NCBI GenBank assembly: GCA_001310715.1
Contig: BAXV01000008.1
Coordinates: forward strand, 27,628 to 91,627
Direction: 5' to 3'
DNA from: Pseudovibrio sp. JCM 19062
GTDB taxonomy: Bacteria; Pseudomonadota; Alphaproteobacteria; Rhizobiales; Stappiaceae
DNA: 64,000 bases
Shown: positions 10,099 to 18,949 of the stretch, piece by piece
Layout: the number at the start of each line of letters is the position of its first letter
How positions within the stretch are numbered: the stretch's first letter is position 1
Program-made: the position numbers and the translations under genes
Notes under the pieces: model-generated
Told to the model about the DNA's origin: nothing
What the model saw: only the letters and a program-made list of their open reading frames with translations
The model's database searches: none

Positions 10099-11655
10099 TT
10101 AGTGCGCTGCTTTCTGTGCTGGCGTTTCTTCCAGACCGTATTCTTTTAGCTTGCGATAGAGCGTTGAACGCCCAATTCCCAAGCGCCTAGCAACCTCTGT
10201 CATACGACCCCCGTAATGAGAGATTGCTGTGCGGATCATCTCTTCCTCCACGCTGGTCAGCGTGCGCACATGACCTTCACCATCAAGGGAGCGCATGTAT
10301 CCAAAGGGAGGTTGTTCCGCATCGAAGGCTGAAACGGCTTCGACCTGAAGAAATTGTTCGTCCTGCTGTTCCTCCCACTTACTCGCCACACCAAGGGATG
10401 AAGAATAGACGTCAGTCTGCGGTTCTTTCTTTCCGACAGACGATGCTGCCGCATAACTCATTGGCGTATCAGTCGCTTGAGCTATTTGCGGGAAGTCTTC
10501 GCATGTCAGGCTTGGACCATCGCACAGGACAACGGCGCGGAATACTGCGTTTTCGAGCTGGCGAATGTTGCCAGGCCAGTCATAAGTCTTAAGCATATTA
10601 ACTGTGTCAGAAGTGATGCCCGTGATTTGAGGCTTGCTCTCTTCTGCAGCAAATCGCGCGAGAAAATGGCGGGTTAGCTCGGGAATATCCTCACTACGAT
10701 CCCGGAGGGGAGGGACCCAGATTGGGAAGACATTGAGGCGGTAGTAGAGATCCTCGCGAAACTTGCCTTCCTTCACCTGATCGATCAGGCGCCGGTTTGT
10801 TGCGGAGATCAGGCGGAAATCCACTTTTGCTGGTTTGCGCGCTCCAACCGGGTCTACTTCGCCCTCCTGCAAAGCGCGGAGGAGTTTTACCTGAACTTCA
10901 AGAGGCAGTTCGCCAACCTCATCAAGGAACAGAGTGCCGCCATTAGCCTCTTGGAATTTACCGATGTGCTTTTCTACGGCACCGGTGAATGCACCTTTCT
11001 CATGGCCAAAAAGAATGGATTCCACCAAGTGGTCCGGAATAGCTCCGCAGTTTACAGTGACAAATGGCTTGGACCGCCTTTCACTGGAACCTTGAATAGC
11101 GCGCGCAATCAGCTCCTTGCCAACACCAGACTCGCCTTCGATCAGGATTGGAATGTTGGAGGAAGCGGCCCTTTCGCCTAGTCGTAACACACGGTCCATG
11201 GGCTCTGAGCGTGTCACGATATTCTTGAAGGTGAGGGTGCCATCTGCGTGTTTGTGGAGGCGGGTGAGTTCGCCTTCCAACGCAGCCACCTTGAGTAGGT
11301 TGGTGATAGAGACTTGTAACCGTTCTGGCCGGCATGGTTTTACGACGAAGTCCTGAGCTCCGGCGCGCATGGCCTCAATGACCGTTTCGATGCTGCCATT
11401 CGATGTTTGCACGATGACAGGCACTGCATTTTTGGCGGCGCGGGTCTCTTTGAGAACCTGAAACCCGTCTACTGCGGGCATCATGAGATCAAGGATCACC
11501 AAGTCAATTTCTGACTGTGCCTTACCAGTCAGGATTTCCAGTGCCTCGCGGCCATCAACGCAGCTTTTGGAGCGATATCCGAATTGCTTTACTGCGGCTT
11601 CCAGCAAGCGACGTTGGACCGGATCATCGTCTACGATCAAAATGCGCTGTGCCAT
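10099..11655 (-). CDS. NtrC-family sigma-54-dependent response regulator
   Basis: A complete enhancer-binding protein. The receiver domain (residues 1-120) has the phospho-acceptor in DLVILDLMMP and the conserved K in VVKPCRPERL. The AAA+ domain (about 145-375) has Walker A GESGVGKE, the sigma-54 contact loop GAFTGA and Walker B GTLFLDEVGEL. A Fis-type helix-turn-helix ends the protein (EVARRLGIGRSTLYRKLKEYGLEE). A poorly conserved linker of roughly 80 residues separates AAA+ from the DNA-binding domain. The start is set at the ATG (MAQRILIVDDD) preceded by AAGGGA, 15 codons inside the longest frame. No histidine kinase lies beside it, so the partner and signal are unknown. Confidence 0.92.
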   Translation of the reverse strand: MAQRILIVDDDPVQRRLLEAAVKQFGYRSKSCVDGREALEILTGKAQSEIDLVILDLMMPAVDGFQVLKETRAAKNAVPVIVQTSNGSIETVIEAMRAGAQDFVVKPCRPERLQVSITNLLKVAALEGELTRLHKHADGTLTFKNIVTRSEPMDRVLRLGERAASSNIPILIEGESGVGKELIARAIQGSSERRSKPFVTVNCGAIPDHLVESILFGHEKGAFTGAVEKHIGKFQEANGGTLFLDEVGELPLEVQVKLLRALQEGEVDPVGARKPAKVDFRLISATNRRLIDQVKEGKFREDLYYRLNVFPIWVPPLRDRSEDIPELTRHFLARFAAEESKPQITGITSDTVNMLKTYDWPGNIRQLENAVFRAVVLCDGPSLTCEDFPQIAQATDTPMSYAAASSVGKKEPQTDVYSSSLGVASKWEEQQDEQFLQVEAVSAFDAEQPPFGYMRSLDGEGHVRTLTSVEEEMIRTAISHYGGRMTEVARRLGIGRSTLYRKLKEYGLEETPAQKAAH

Positions 11656-11883
11656 GGAAATCCCTTCAAATTGACTGGAGAGTAATGCATAGTGTGCCAA
11701 TTCAGGTCATCCTGCACGCAATTTGGTAAACAAAATGCCCACTTCAATTTGGGGATCTTGCAAAAAGACGCCATTGCATGTGGAAGGATTGGACGCATAT
11801 TAAAACGGTGTGCTGCAGAACTGGTTTTGCGCACTTCAGGTTGTTTTTTTTGGCGCAATGCCAACCCATAATCGGACGCTCAT

Positions 11884-13731
11884 ATGACACTCAAGTACGT
11901 CACTCCTTCTTCCATCGCCTATCAAAGTGCTGATGCAGCCACGGCAGAATCTGCCCTTGGTGATCTTCCGGAGTGGGATCTTTCTGTTTTCTATAGCTCT
12001 ATTGACGATCCGCAGATTGATCGGGATATGGCGCGGGCGAAAGATCTGGCGGAGCAGTTCGAGACTGATTGCAAGGGCAAACTTGCCGAGATTGCAGCGC
12101 GTTCGGGCGACGAGCTTGCTGCCGTTGTTCGTCGCTATGAAGAGCTTGAAGATCTGATGGGGCGCATTGGTTCATTTGCGGGCCTAGCGTATACCTACAT
12201 CACCACTGATCCAGCCCGCCAGAAGTTCTATGGTGATGTGCAGGAGAAGCTGACCACAGCAAGCCTTCATATGCTCTTCTTCTCGCTTGAGATGAACAAG
12301 ATTGAAGATGAAGTGCTGGAACAAGCGCTCGCCTCTGAGAAACTTGCTTATTACCGTCCATGGTTGGAAGACCTGCGTAAAGAGCGGCCTCATGAACGTA
12401 GTGAGGAGATTGAGCAGCTGTTCCATGAAAAGCATGTGACTGGTGCTGCTGCATGGAACCGTTTGTTTGATGAGACGATTTCCGGTTCTCGTTACGAGAT
12501 TGATGGTGAAGAGCTTTCCATCGAGCAAACGCTGAACCTGCTGCAAGGTCCAGATGGTGAAATGCGTGAGAAGGCTGCTGCGGCGCTTTCTAAAACGTTT
12601 TCCGATAATCTGAGCATCTTCACGCTGATCACGAACACGTTGGCAAAAGATAAAGACACCTACGACCGTTGGCATAACTTTGAGGACATTGCTGACAGTC
12701 GGCACCTAGCCAACCGGGTAGAGCGCGAAGTTGTAGATGCGCTGGTGGATGCGGTTCGGACCGCTTATCCGCGTCTGTCACATCGCTACTATGCAATGAA
12801 AGCGAAGTGGCTTGGTGTTGAGAAGATGAAATTCTGGGATCGCAACGCGCCATTGCCGCAGGCTGATACCCGCGAAATTCCGTGGGATGAGGCTAAGAGC
12901 ACAGTGCTGGATGCCTATTCCAAGTTTGCGCCTGAGCTTTCTGACATTGCGGAGCAATTCTTTGATAAGAACTGGATTGATGCCGCAGCTCGCCCAGGAA
13001 AGTCTCCGGGTGCTTTCTCTCACCCGACAGTGCCAAGTGCGCACCCGTTTGTGCTGATCAACTACCAAGGCAAAATTCGCGATGTCATGACACTCGCGCA
13101 TGAGCTTGGTCATGGTGTGCATCAGGTTCTTGCTGCACCAAATGGTGCGTTGATGGCGCCGACACCGCTGACACTGGCTGAGACGGCTTCTGTGTTTGGT
13201 GAAATGCTGACCTTTAAGGATTTACTGGCGAAGGCCGAGACACCTGAGAAGCGTCAGATCATGCTCGCTGGCAAAGTGGAAGACATGCTGAACACGGTTG
13301 TGCGTCAGATTGCGTTCTACACCTTTGAGCGTCAGGTTCATGAACTGCGCAAGGAAGGTGAGCTGACTGCCGAGCAGATTTCAGCGATTTGGATGGGCGT
13401 TCAGGAAGAGAGCCTTGGTGAGGCGATTGATCTTGAAGGTGGCTATGAAAACTACTGGACCTACATCCCGCATTTCATCCATTCGCCGTTCTATGTTTAC
13501 GCCTATGCCTTTGGCGATTGTCTGGTGAACTCGCTCTATGCGGTTTACGAGGAAACAGAAGAGGGCTTCCAGCAGAAGTACTTCGACCTGCTGAAAGCGG
13601 GCGGCACCAAACACCACAGCGAACTGCTGGCTCCATTCGGCCTCGACGCAACCGACCCTGCCTTCTGGCAGAAAGGTCTGGCAGTGATCGAACGCTTTAT
13701 TGATGAGCTGGAAGAGATGGACAAGGCGTAA
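11884..13731 (+). CDS. pepF: Oligoendopeptidase F family M3 metallopeptidase
   Basis: A 615-residue zinc peptidase of the M3B family, which cleaves short cytosolic oligopeptides. The zinc-binding HELGH motif lies at about residues 406-410 (TLAHELGHGVHQ), with the third ligand in the following LAETASVFGEM. Other family landmarks are GAFSHPTVPSAHPFVL, the DRWHNFEDIADSRHLAN segment and HFIHSPFYVYAYAFG near the C-terminus. The N-terminus (LGDLPEWDLSVFYSS) is typical. The frame is intact and the gene monocistronic, with its own terminator. The start lacks a strong ribosome binding site, so a slightly later start is possible. Confidence 0.92.
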   Translation: MTLKYVTPSSIAYQSADAATAESALGDLPEWDLSVFYSSIDDPQIDRDMARAKDLAEQFETDCKGKLAEIAARSGDELAAVVRRYEELEDLMGRIGSFAGLAYTYITTDPARQKFYGDVQEKLTTASLHMLFFSLEMNKIEDEVLEQALASEKLAYYRPWLEDLRKERPHERSEEIEQLFHEKHVTGAAAWNRLFDETISGSRYEIDGEELSIEQTLNLLQGPDGEMREKAAAALSKTFSDNLSIFTLITNTLAKDKDTYDRWHNFEDIADSRHLANRVEREVVDALVDAVRTAYPRLSHRYYAMKAKWLGVEKMKFWDRNAPLPQADTREIPWDEAKSTVLDAYSKFAPELSDIAEQFFDKNWIDAAARPGKSPGAFSHPTVPSAHPFVLINYQGKIRDVMTLAHELGHGVHQVLAAPNGALMAPTPLTLAETASVFGEMLTFKDLLAKAETPEKRQIMLAGKVEDMLNTVVRQIAFYTFERQVHELRKEGELTAEQISAIWMGVQEESLGEAIDLEGGYENYWTYIPHFIHSPFYVYAYAFGDCLVNSLYAVYEETEEGFQQKYFDLLKAGGTKHHSELLAPFGLDATDPAFWQKGLAVIERFIDELEEMDKA

Positions 13732-13754
13732 GTTATACGTAGCTTGAGCTTTTC

Positions 13755-13786
13755 AAGGCGGGAGCTTCGTGCTCTCGCCTTTTTTA
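13755..13786 (+). terminator. Rho-independent terminator of pepF
   Basis: AAGGCGGGAGC pairs with GCTCTCGCCTT around the loop TTCGT (13755-13781), followed by a T tract. It also sits just beyond the end of the converging VOC gene, but the T tract favours the plus strand. Confidence 0.85.
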
Positions 13787-13811
13787 TTGCAAAATAGCGT
13801 GTGGTATCTTG

Positions 13812-14189
13812 CTAGCGGTGTTGGTCTATCAGGATGGGATTGCCATCCGGATCAATCACTGTGAAGTTTGCTGGGCCTGACGTGGTTTCATCTGCCTCAG
13901 GCCCATGAATTTCGACACCATTTGCCTTCAAGCGTTTCTGGAGCTCTCTTATGTCGGTGAAGTTATCAAGGGCCTGCGCGTCCTGATTCCATCCGGGATT
14001 GAAGGTCAGCATGTTTTTCTCAAACATTCCCTGAAATAGTCCGATGATTGTCTCGCCATTTTTCATGATGGCCCAACCAGCCGTGCCGTCACAAGCTGGA
14101 TCGCATGTGAAGCCGAGCTTTTGGTAGAATGCGACTGATGCTTTGATATCTTTGACTGCCAAGCTGATTGAAAATGCACCGAGTTGCAT
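13812..14189 (-). CDS. VOC (glyoxalase/bleomycin-resistance fold) protein
   Basis: A 125-residue single-chain member of the vicinal oxygen chelate superfamily. It has the beta-alpha-beta-beta-beta pattern twice, starting FSISLAVKDIKASVAFYQKLGF and ending in the typical FTVIDPDGNPILIDQH. Members bind a metal and act on diverse small molecules or serve as antibiotic-binding proteins; the substrate cannot be predicted. The frame is intact. It converges on pepF and is divergent from the reductase/TetR operon. Confidence 0.85.
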   Translation of the reverse strand: MQLGAFSISLAVKDIKASVAFYQKLGFTCDPACDGTAGWAIMKNGETIIGLFQGMFEKNMLTFNPGWNQDAQALDNFTDIRELQKRLKANGVEIHGPEADETTSGPANFTVIDPDGNPILIDQHR

Positions 14190-14320
14190 GTGATTTCCTC
14201 CTCAAGAAAAATAGTGAAGCATTTTGAGAGTAGCGTAACGGAAGATTGCTAGCTCTTAAACCGGCAAGGGGTGAGCTTGCATAAGTCTGAGGTTGTGTTG
14301 CAACGCTCATTCCTTTATTG

Positions 14321-14335
14321 CTGTATATTATACAG
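14321..14335. promoter_or_regulatory. Palindromic operator candidate for the adjacent TetR repressor
   Basis: Arms CTGTATA and TATACAG flank a single central T, a perfect 15-base dyad 25 bases before the first possible start of the reductase gene, and it overlaps an AT-rich TATAAT-like segment (14337-14342). Its size, symmetry and position fit a TetR-family operator. The link to the TetR gene at 14911 is inferred. Confidence 0.6.
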
Positions 14336-14360
14336 CGTATAATAAATGGGAATTGGTACT

Positions 14361-14963
14361 ATGGTGAGTGGGCATGTTTTTATCGCGACCAGTTTAGACG
14401 GGTTTGTTGCGCGCGATGACCGGGCGTTGGATTGGTTGATGAAACAGCCAAACACCGGAGAAGACTATGGCTATGACGGCTTTATGGAGGGCATGGATGG
14501 GTTGATCATGGGGCGAGGGTCATATGAGACCGTGTTGGGATTTGAGAGTTGGCCCTATTCAAAGCCGGTTGTTGTTTTGAGCAAGACAATCACTCAGGCG
14601 GATGTGCCAGATGCATTGAAAGACAAGGTTCGTGTAACCGCATCTGATCCAGCGGAGGTTATGGCGGAACTATCAGCGGAAGGTTGGAAACGTGCGTATG
14701 TTGATGGTGGCAAGGTGGTGCAGTCGTTTATTCGAGCAGGGTTGGTAGAAGATATCCTTCTTACTCATGTGCCAATTTTGATTGGTCGTGGATTGTGTTT
14801 GTTTGGTGATCTTGCTGCGGATATTGATCTTGAGTTGGTTTCCAGCCGGGCTTTCAAATCCGGTATGGTGCAGAGCCATTATCGATTGATGCCAGGTTGG
14901 AGAGTTGAGGATGGGGCGTCCGGCGAAATCACAGAAGTTACTCAGCAAAGAGCGGATTTTTGA
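14361..14963 (+). CDS. Dihydrofolate reductase-like (RibD C-terminal fold) protein
   Basis: About 200 residues with the DHFR/RibD fold signature: FIATSLDGFVARDD at the N-terminus, LIMGRGSYETVLGF, PVVVLSKTI, RAYVDGGKVVQSFI and LTHVPILIGRGLCLFG. Such stand-alone proteins probably reduce a pteridine- or flavin-like substrate with NADPH; the true substrate is unknown. An ATG at 14346 is in frame, but the one at 14361 (MVSGHVFIATSLDG) fits the family N-terminus better. The last 50 bases overlap the downstream TetR gene, so the pair is translationally linked and presumably regulated by that repressor through the upstream dyad. Confidence 0.85.
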   Translation: MVSGHVFIATSLDGFVARDDRALDWLMKQPNTGEDYGYDGFMEGMDGLIMGRGSYETVLGFESWPYSKPVVVLSKTITQADVPDALKDKVRVTASDPAEVMAELSAEGWKRAYVDGGKVVQSFIRAGLVEDILLTHVPILIGRGLCLFGDLAADIDLELVSSRAFKSGMVQSHYRLMPGWRVEDGASGEITEVTQQRADF

Positions 14964-15465
14964 GGAAGCGATGCTGCTTCTGGATGAGGGGAGTGAACCT
15001 GCGGTCACCTATCGAGAGCTTGCCAAACGGCTCGATGTTACAGCGATGGCTGTTAAACACCATGTTGGGTCGCGCAAGGAGTTGTTTCAGCAGCTTATTG
15101 TGCGTGCTTTTAAAGGGACTACGGATGTACCTGAAGAGCTGAGTGGCGCTGCCGCTCTTACTCATAGGCTTGAGAGCTATTGTGAGAGAGTGATTGCGCA
15201 TCCAGCGCTTATGCAGAGTATTTTGGCAAATCCTGATTTGATGCCGCACCAGCTGCATTTATTGACAGCGCAAATCCGCTCCCACGTCCGTTCTTTGCTT
15301 TCTAACGAAAGTGAGGTTGAGGTCGTTGTCGGTTTAATTGCTGACTACACTCATGGCTTCGCGACCAGTGTGGCAACTTATCGAGATGGAAGTTCTGATG
15401 TAAAAGGATTGCGGATCGAGGACTATCGAAGAGGGTTAAAGTGGATATTGGCGAGGTTATCCTGA
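14911..15465 (+). CDS. TetR family regulator of the reductase operon
   Basis: About 185 residues. The DNA-binding domain is at residues 10-60 (ERIFEEAMLLLDEG, VTYRELAKRLDVTAMAVKHHVGSRKELFQQLI). The rest is a helical ligand-binding domain. The start is the ATG at 14911 (MGRPAKSQK), preceded by GGAGAG; a TTG two codons earlier is also open. The gene begins inside the end of the reductase gene in another frame, a tight coupling usual for autoregulated repressor operons. The inducer is unknown. Confidence 0.85.
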   Translation: MGRPAKSQKLLSKERIFEEAMLLLDEGSEPAVTYRELAKRLDVTAMAVKHHVGSRKELFQQLIVRAFKGTTDVPEELSGAAALTHRLESYCERVIAHPALMQSILANPDLMPHQLHLLTAQIRSHVRSLLSNESEVEVVVGLIADYTHGFATSVATYRDGSSDVKGLRIEDYRRGLKWILARLS

Positions 15466-15668
15466 CTGCTGTTGCTTGAAGAAATATTGCATTGAAATCG
15501 AAGGTGTTTTTTTTCGAGTGATGAAGAAATATTCATCGTGCGCATAGCGACGCTAGATTCTCCAAAAAAAACGCTATTTTTCGGCATTTCCGGCGCTATC
15601 TGGCATTGTTCTAGAAGGCCTGTCCTGCTACATGCTGCGACAGAATTGTAAAGCATACGAGGACTAGC

Positions 15669-16997
15669 ATGATCCCGCGCTATTCGCGTCCTGACATGGT
15701 CGCTATTTGGTCTCCTGAAACGAAATTCCGCATCTGGTTTGAGATTGAAGCTCATGCCTGTGATGCATTGGCAGAACTCGGTGTGATCCCGAAAGAGTCT
15801 GCTGCGAAGATCTGGGAGAAGGGCGGTCCTGCGACTTTCGATATCCCTCGCATTGACGAGATCGAACGTGAAACCAAGCACGACGTGATAGCATTCCTCA
15901 CGCATCTGGCTGAGATTGTTGGTCCGGATGCGCGCTTTGTGCACCAGGGCATGACTTCTTCTGACGTTCTGGACACTTGCTTTAACGTTCAGCTGGTTCG
16001 TGCTGCAGACCTTCTGCTGGCTGATATGGACAAGCTGTTGGCTGCATTGAAGCGCCGTGCGTTTGAGCACAAAGACACAGTGACCATCGGTCGTTCCCAC
16101 GGTATTCATGCTGAGCCAGTGACCTTTGGTCTGAAGATGGCGCAGGCTTATGCTGAGTTTGATCGCTGTAAGAAGCGCCTAGAGCTGGCTCGTGAAGAGA
16201 TTGCGACCTGTGCGATTTCCGGGGCTGTTGGTACCTTTGCAAACATTGACCCGCGTGTTGAAGAACACGTTGCGGAGAAGCTGGGTCTGGGTGCTGAGCC
16301 TGTATCCACTCAGGTTATTCCGCGTGACCGTCATGCCATGTTCTTTGCGGTGCTGGGTGTGATCGCTTCTTCCATCGAGCGTCTGTCAACTGAAGTTCGT
16401 CATTTGCAGCGGACCGAGGTTCTGGAAGCTGAGGAGTTCTTCTCCAAAGGCCAGAAAGGCTCTTCCGCGATGCCGCACAAGCGCAACCCAGTGCTGACCG
16501 AAAACCTGACCGGTCTGGCGCGTATGGTTCGCTCTTATGCAATGCCTGCGATGGAGAATGTTGCACTTTGGCACGAGCGCGATATCTCGCATTCTTCCGT
16601 TGAGCGCATGATCGGTCCTGATGCGACTGTGACACTGGATTTTGCGTTGGCTCGTCTGACCAATGTGATGGAAAATCTGGTGGTTTACCCAGAACGCATG
16701 ATGGGTAACATGGATCGTCTCGGCGGTTTGGTGCACTCCCAGCGTATTTTGCTGGCACTGACACAGGCTGGTGCATCTCGTGAAGACAGCTACCGCCTGG
16801 TCCAGCGCAATGCGATGAAGGTTTGGGACAGCTATCAGGTTTCCGGTGATGCGAAGGTCGACTTCTTGACTGAGTTGCTGGCGGATGAAGATGTTCGCAA
16901 TTACCTGTCTGAAGAGCAGATCCGTGATCGTTTTGACCTTGGCTACCACACCAAGAATGTTGATGTGATCTTCAAGAGGGTCTTTGGCGAGGCCTAA
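15669..16997 (+). CDS. purB: Adenylosuccinate lyase
   Basis: Acts twice in purine synthesis: it releases fumarate from SAICAR to give AICAR, and from adenylosuccinate to give AMP. The 442-residue frame is intact. It begins MIPRYSRPDMVAIW and carries the TSSDVLDTCFNVQL catalytic region, GRSHGIHAEPVTFG with the catalytic histidine, and the superfamily signature GSSAMPHKRNP near residue 266-276, whose loop serine is the catalytic base. A VOC gene follows 27 bases downstream. Its purE/purK partners lie 13 kb away, so there is no purine operon here. Confidence 0.96.
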   Translation: MIPRYSRPDMVAIWSPETKFRIWFEIEAHACDALAELGVIPKESAAKIWEKGGPATFDIPRIDEIERETKHDVIAFLTHLAEIVGPDARFVHQGMTSSDVLDTCFNVQLVRAADLLLADMDKLLAALKRRAFEHKDTVTIGRSHGIHAEPVTFGLKMAQAYAEFDRCKKRLELAREEIATCAISGAVGTFANIDPRVEEHVAEKLGLGAEPVSTQVIPRDRHAMFFAVLGVIASSIERLSTEVRHLQRTEVLEAEEFFSKGQKGSSAMPHKRNPVLTENLTGLARMVRSYAMPAMENVALWHERDISHSSVERMIGPDATVTLDFALARLTNVMENLVVYPERMMGNMDRLGGLVHSQRILLALTQAGASREDSYRLVQRNAMKVWDSYQVSGDAKVDFLTELLADEDVRNYLSEEQIRDRFDLGYHTKNVDVIFKRVFGEA

Positions 16998-17024
16998 GTC
17001 GCCCAGTACCTACGAGTGGAGAGG

Positions 17025-17387
17025 ATGATGAAGCTTTATGGTCTACGGATTTTTGTAAGTGACATCGGAAAGGCCAAGGAGTTTTATGTTAAAACGCTGG
17101 GTCTTCCTCTTAGCTGGGAAATGCCTGAGCTTGGCGCATTTGGTGCCAAGCTCGACAACGCTGAACTCATTGTTGAGCAGGCGCATAACGAAGAAGACCG
17201 TGAGTATATAGGCCGGTTTTTGGGCACCACACTTCAGGTTGATGACATTGTCGATACCTATGAGCGCCTTTGTGAGAAGGGCGTTGTTTTCTCCAGTCCC
17301 CCTGAAAAACAGGTGTGGGGCGGAGTTCTTGCACATTTTCATGATCCGTTTGGTAATGTTTTGACACTGCTGGGCGAACCTCACTGA
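17025..17387 (+). CDS. VOC family protein (glyoxalase-like)
   Basis: About 120 residues with the VOC fold. It starts MMKLYGLRIFVSDIGKAKEF, continues with YVKTLGLPLSWEMPELG, and ends with the usual AHFHDPFGNVLTLLGE. GGAGAGG lies directly upstream of the ATG pair at 17025/17028, so the GTG at 17016 is rejected as the start. It is 27 bases after purB and probably co-transcribed. The substrate is unknown. Confidence 0.85.
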   Translation: MMKLYGLRIFVSDIGKAKEFYVKTLGLPLSWEMPELGAFGAKLDNAELIVEQAHNEEDREYIGRFLGTTLQVDDIVDTYERLCEKGVVFSSPPEKQVWGGVLAHFHDPFGNVLTLLGEPH

Positions 17388-17440
17388 CAATACGGCTGCG
17401 TTTGTTTTAATGGAGCGTAGGCGGATCAGGAGTCATTGCT

Positions 17441-18240
17441 ATGAGAATTGCGGTTATCTCGGACATTCACGGCAACTTGCCTGCTTTGGAAGCTGTTCAT
17501 CACGACATCAAGTACAAGTCACCGGATCTGGTTTTTAATCTGGGTGATTGCGTTTCCGGGCCGTTGTGGCCTGAAGAAACGGCACAGTACCTGATTGCGG
17601 AGAACTGGCACACTGTGCGCGGCAATCATGATCGGCATCTGGTGGACCATAGCCAGTCGGAGATGGGGCCAAGTGATGCTTATGCCTATTCAGTCCTCTC
17701 GGAAGAATCCAAAGCATGGCTGAAACAGCTGCCGACGCAAATGGAGCACGTGGAGAATGTGTTTCTGTGCCACGGAACGCCGAGTGCAGATGATGTCTAT
17801 CTTACCGAAGAAGTTTGTAACGGTCACACGAAGATTGCATCGCCGGAACATGTGTTGAAGCACATTGGCAAGGTGACCTCTCCGCTGATTGTGTGTGGGC
17901 ACTCGCATATTCCGCGGGTGATCTGGGTGGAAGCGACCGGACAGATTGTGATGAATGCGGGAAGTGTCGGGTTGCCAGCTTATGAGGATGACAAGCCACA
18001 TCCGCATGTGATGCAAGTTGGAAGCCTCATGCGCGGTACACGATTGTGACACGGGTGGGGACGCGGTGGTCCTTTGAAGAGCGGGCGGTGAACTACGATT
18101 GGGACCAAGCAAGTAGAAAAGCTGCGCGTAATCAACGGGGAGATTGGGCTGGTGCTTTGAAAACCGGCTATTTTCGTCCTATTAAGCTGCCAGAGTTTTT
18201 AGCACGACCACGGATTGAGGAACCCTATGAAGATTTCTGA
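17441..18240 (+). CDS. Calcineurin-like metallophosphoesterase, YfcE/MJ0936 type (frameshift near 18025)
   Basis: The N-terminus MRIAVISDIHGNLPALEAV has the first metal-binding motif (D-x-H-GN). NLGDCVSGPLWPEET, VRGNHDRHL, LCHGTPS and VCGHSHIP supply the remaining ligands. One C is missing near 18025 (AGCCTCAT for AGCCCTCAT). After repair the protein continues SPHARYTIVTRVGTRW and ends at 18240, giving about 266 residues instead of 202. The repaired end overlaps the start of the next gene by 14 bases, which supports the repair. It likely hydrolyses a phosphodiester or phosphoprotein substrate in the cytosol; the substrate is unknown. Confidence 0.87.
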
Positions 18241-18778
18241 GGCGGACATTCTTATTGTCCCCGGCCTGTTTGGCTCCGACGCAAACCACTGGCAGAGCCG
18301 TTGGGAGGCAAAATTCTCCACTGGTCGGCGCATTGAACAGAGTGATTGGAGCAAGCCAAATCTTGAGGATTGGGTCAATACTGTTGTGAAAGCAGTTGAG
18401 GAAGCGACGCGCCCGGTGGTGCTTGTTGCACATTCTGCTGGTGTTGCCACGGTGGTTCACGCTGCGCCGCGCATCCAGAACTGGGTGAAAGGTGCTTATC
18501 TGGTTGCGCCTGCAGATGTGGATGACAGCTCCCGTGTGCCCTCTGAACTGAAAGGGTTTGGGCCGTTCCCGACATCCCCGTTGCCTTTCCATGCAAAGCT
18601 TGTTGCGAGCCGCAATGATCCTTATTGCACATTTGAGCGTGCCGAGCAGCTTGCGAAGCTCTGGAATGTGCGTTTGCAGGATGCAGGTGAAACGGGCCAT
18701 ATCAACTCTGATAGCGGGCAGGGGCCATGGCCAGAGGGGATCATCTCGTTTGCTCATTTTATGAAAGAGCTTGGGTAG
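18227..18778 (+). CDS. RBBP9/YdeN-type serine hydrolase (alpha/beta hydrolase)
   Basis: About 183 residues of the small RBBP9/YdeN family of serine hydrolases. ILIVPGLFGSDANHWQSRWE is the family N-terminus, the nucleophile serine is in VLVAHSAGV, the aspartate in VASRNDPYC and the histidine in ETGHINSDSG. The ATG at 18227 is used; the upstream in-frame TTG at 18215 is less likely. It overlaps the end of the repaired phosphoesterase gene, indicating a two-gene operon. The natural substrate is unknown. Confidence 0.87.
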   Translation: MKISEADILIVPGLFGSDANHWQSRWEAKFSTGRRIEQSDWSKPNLEDWVNTVVKAVEEATRPVVLVAHSAGVATVVHAAPRIQNWVKGAYLVAPADVDDSSRVPSELKGFGPFPTSPLPFHAKLVASRNDPYCTFERAEQLAKLWNVRLQDAGETGHINSDSGQGPWPEGIISFAHFMKELG

Positions 18779-18949
18779 CTCGTCTATATTAGTGACCGCC
18801 CACTTTACGGTGCATGTTTTATGCTTGGAGGGTAGTCAAGGAACGGTTTGCACGCACCCGCCTTTCTTTGTCGTTCCCTCCAACTGCTCATAGGCGGAAT
18901 AGTTTGACGAGGCGGCGGATTCGCTCGATATGATTGTTTGAGAGCCGAT

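Noticed and set aside
18888..18949. Extension of the AraC regulator to 18888
   Set aside because: The tail after the second helix-turn-helix is unlike the family; correcting a T7 run gives the conserved ending and a stop at 18950.
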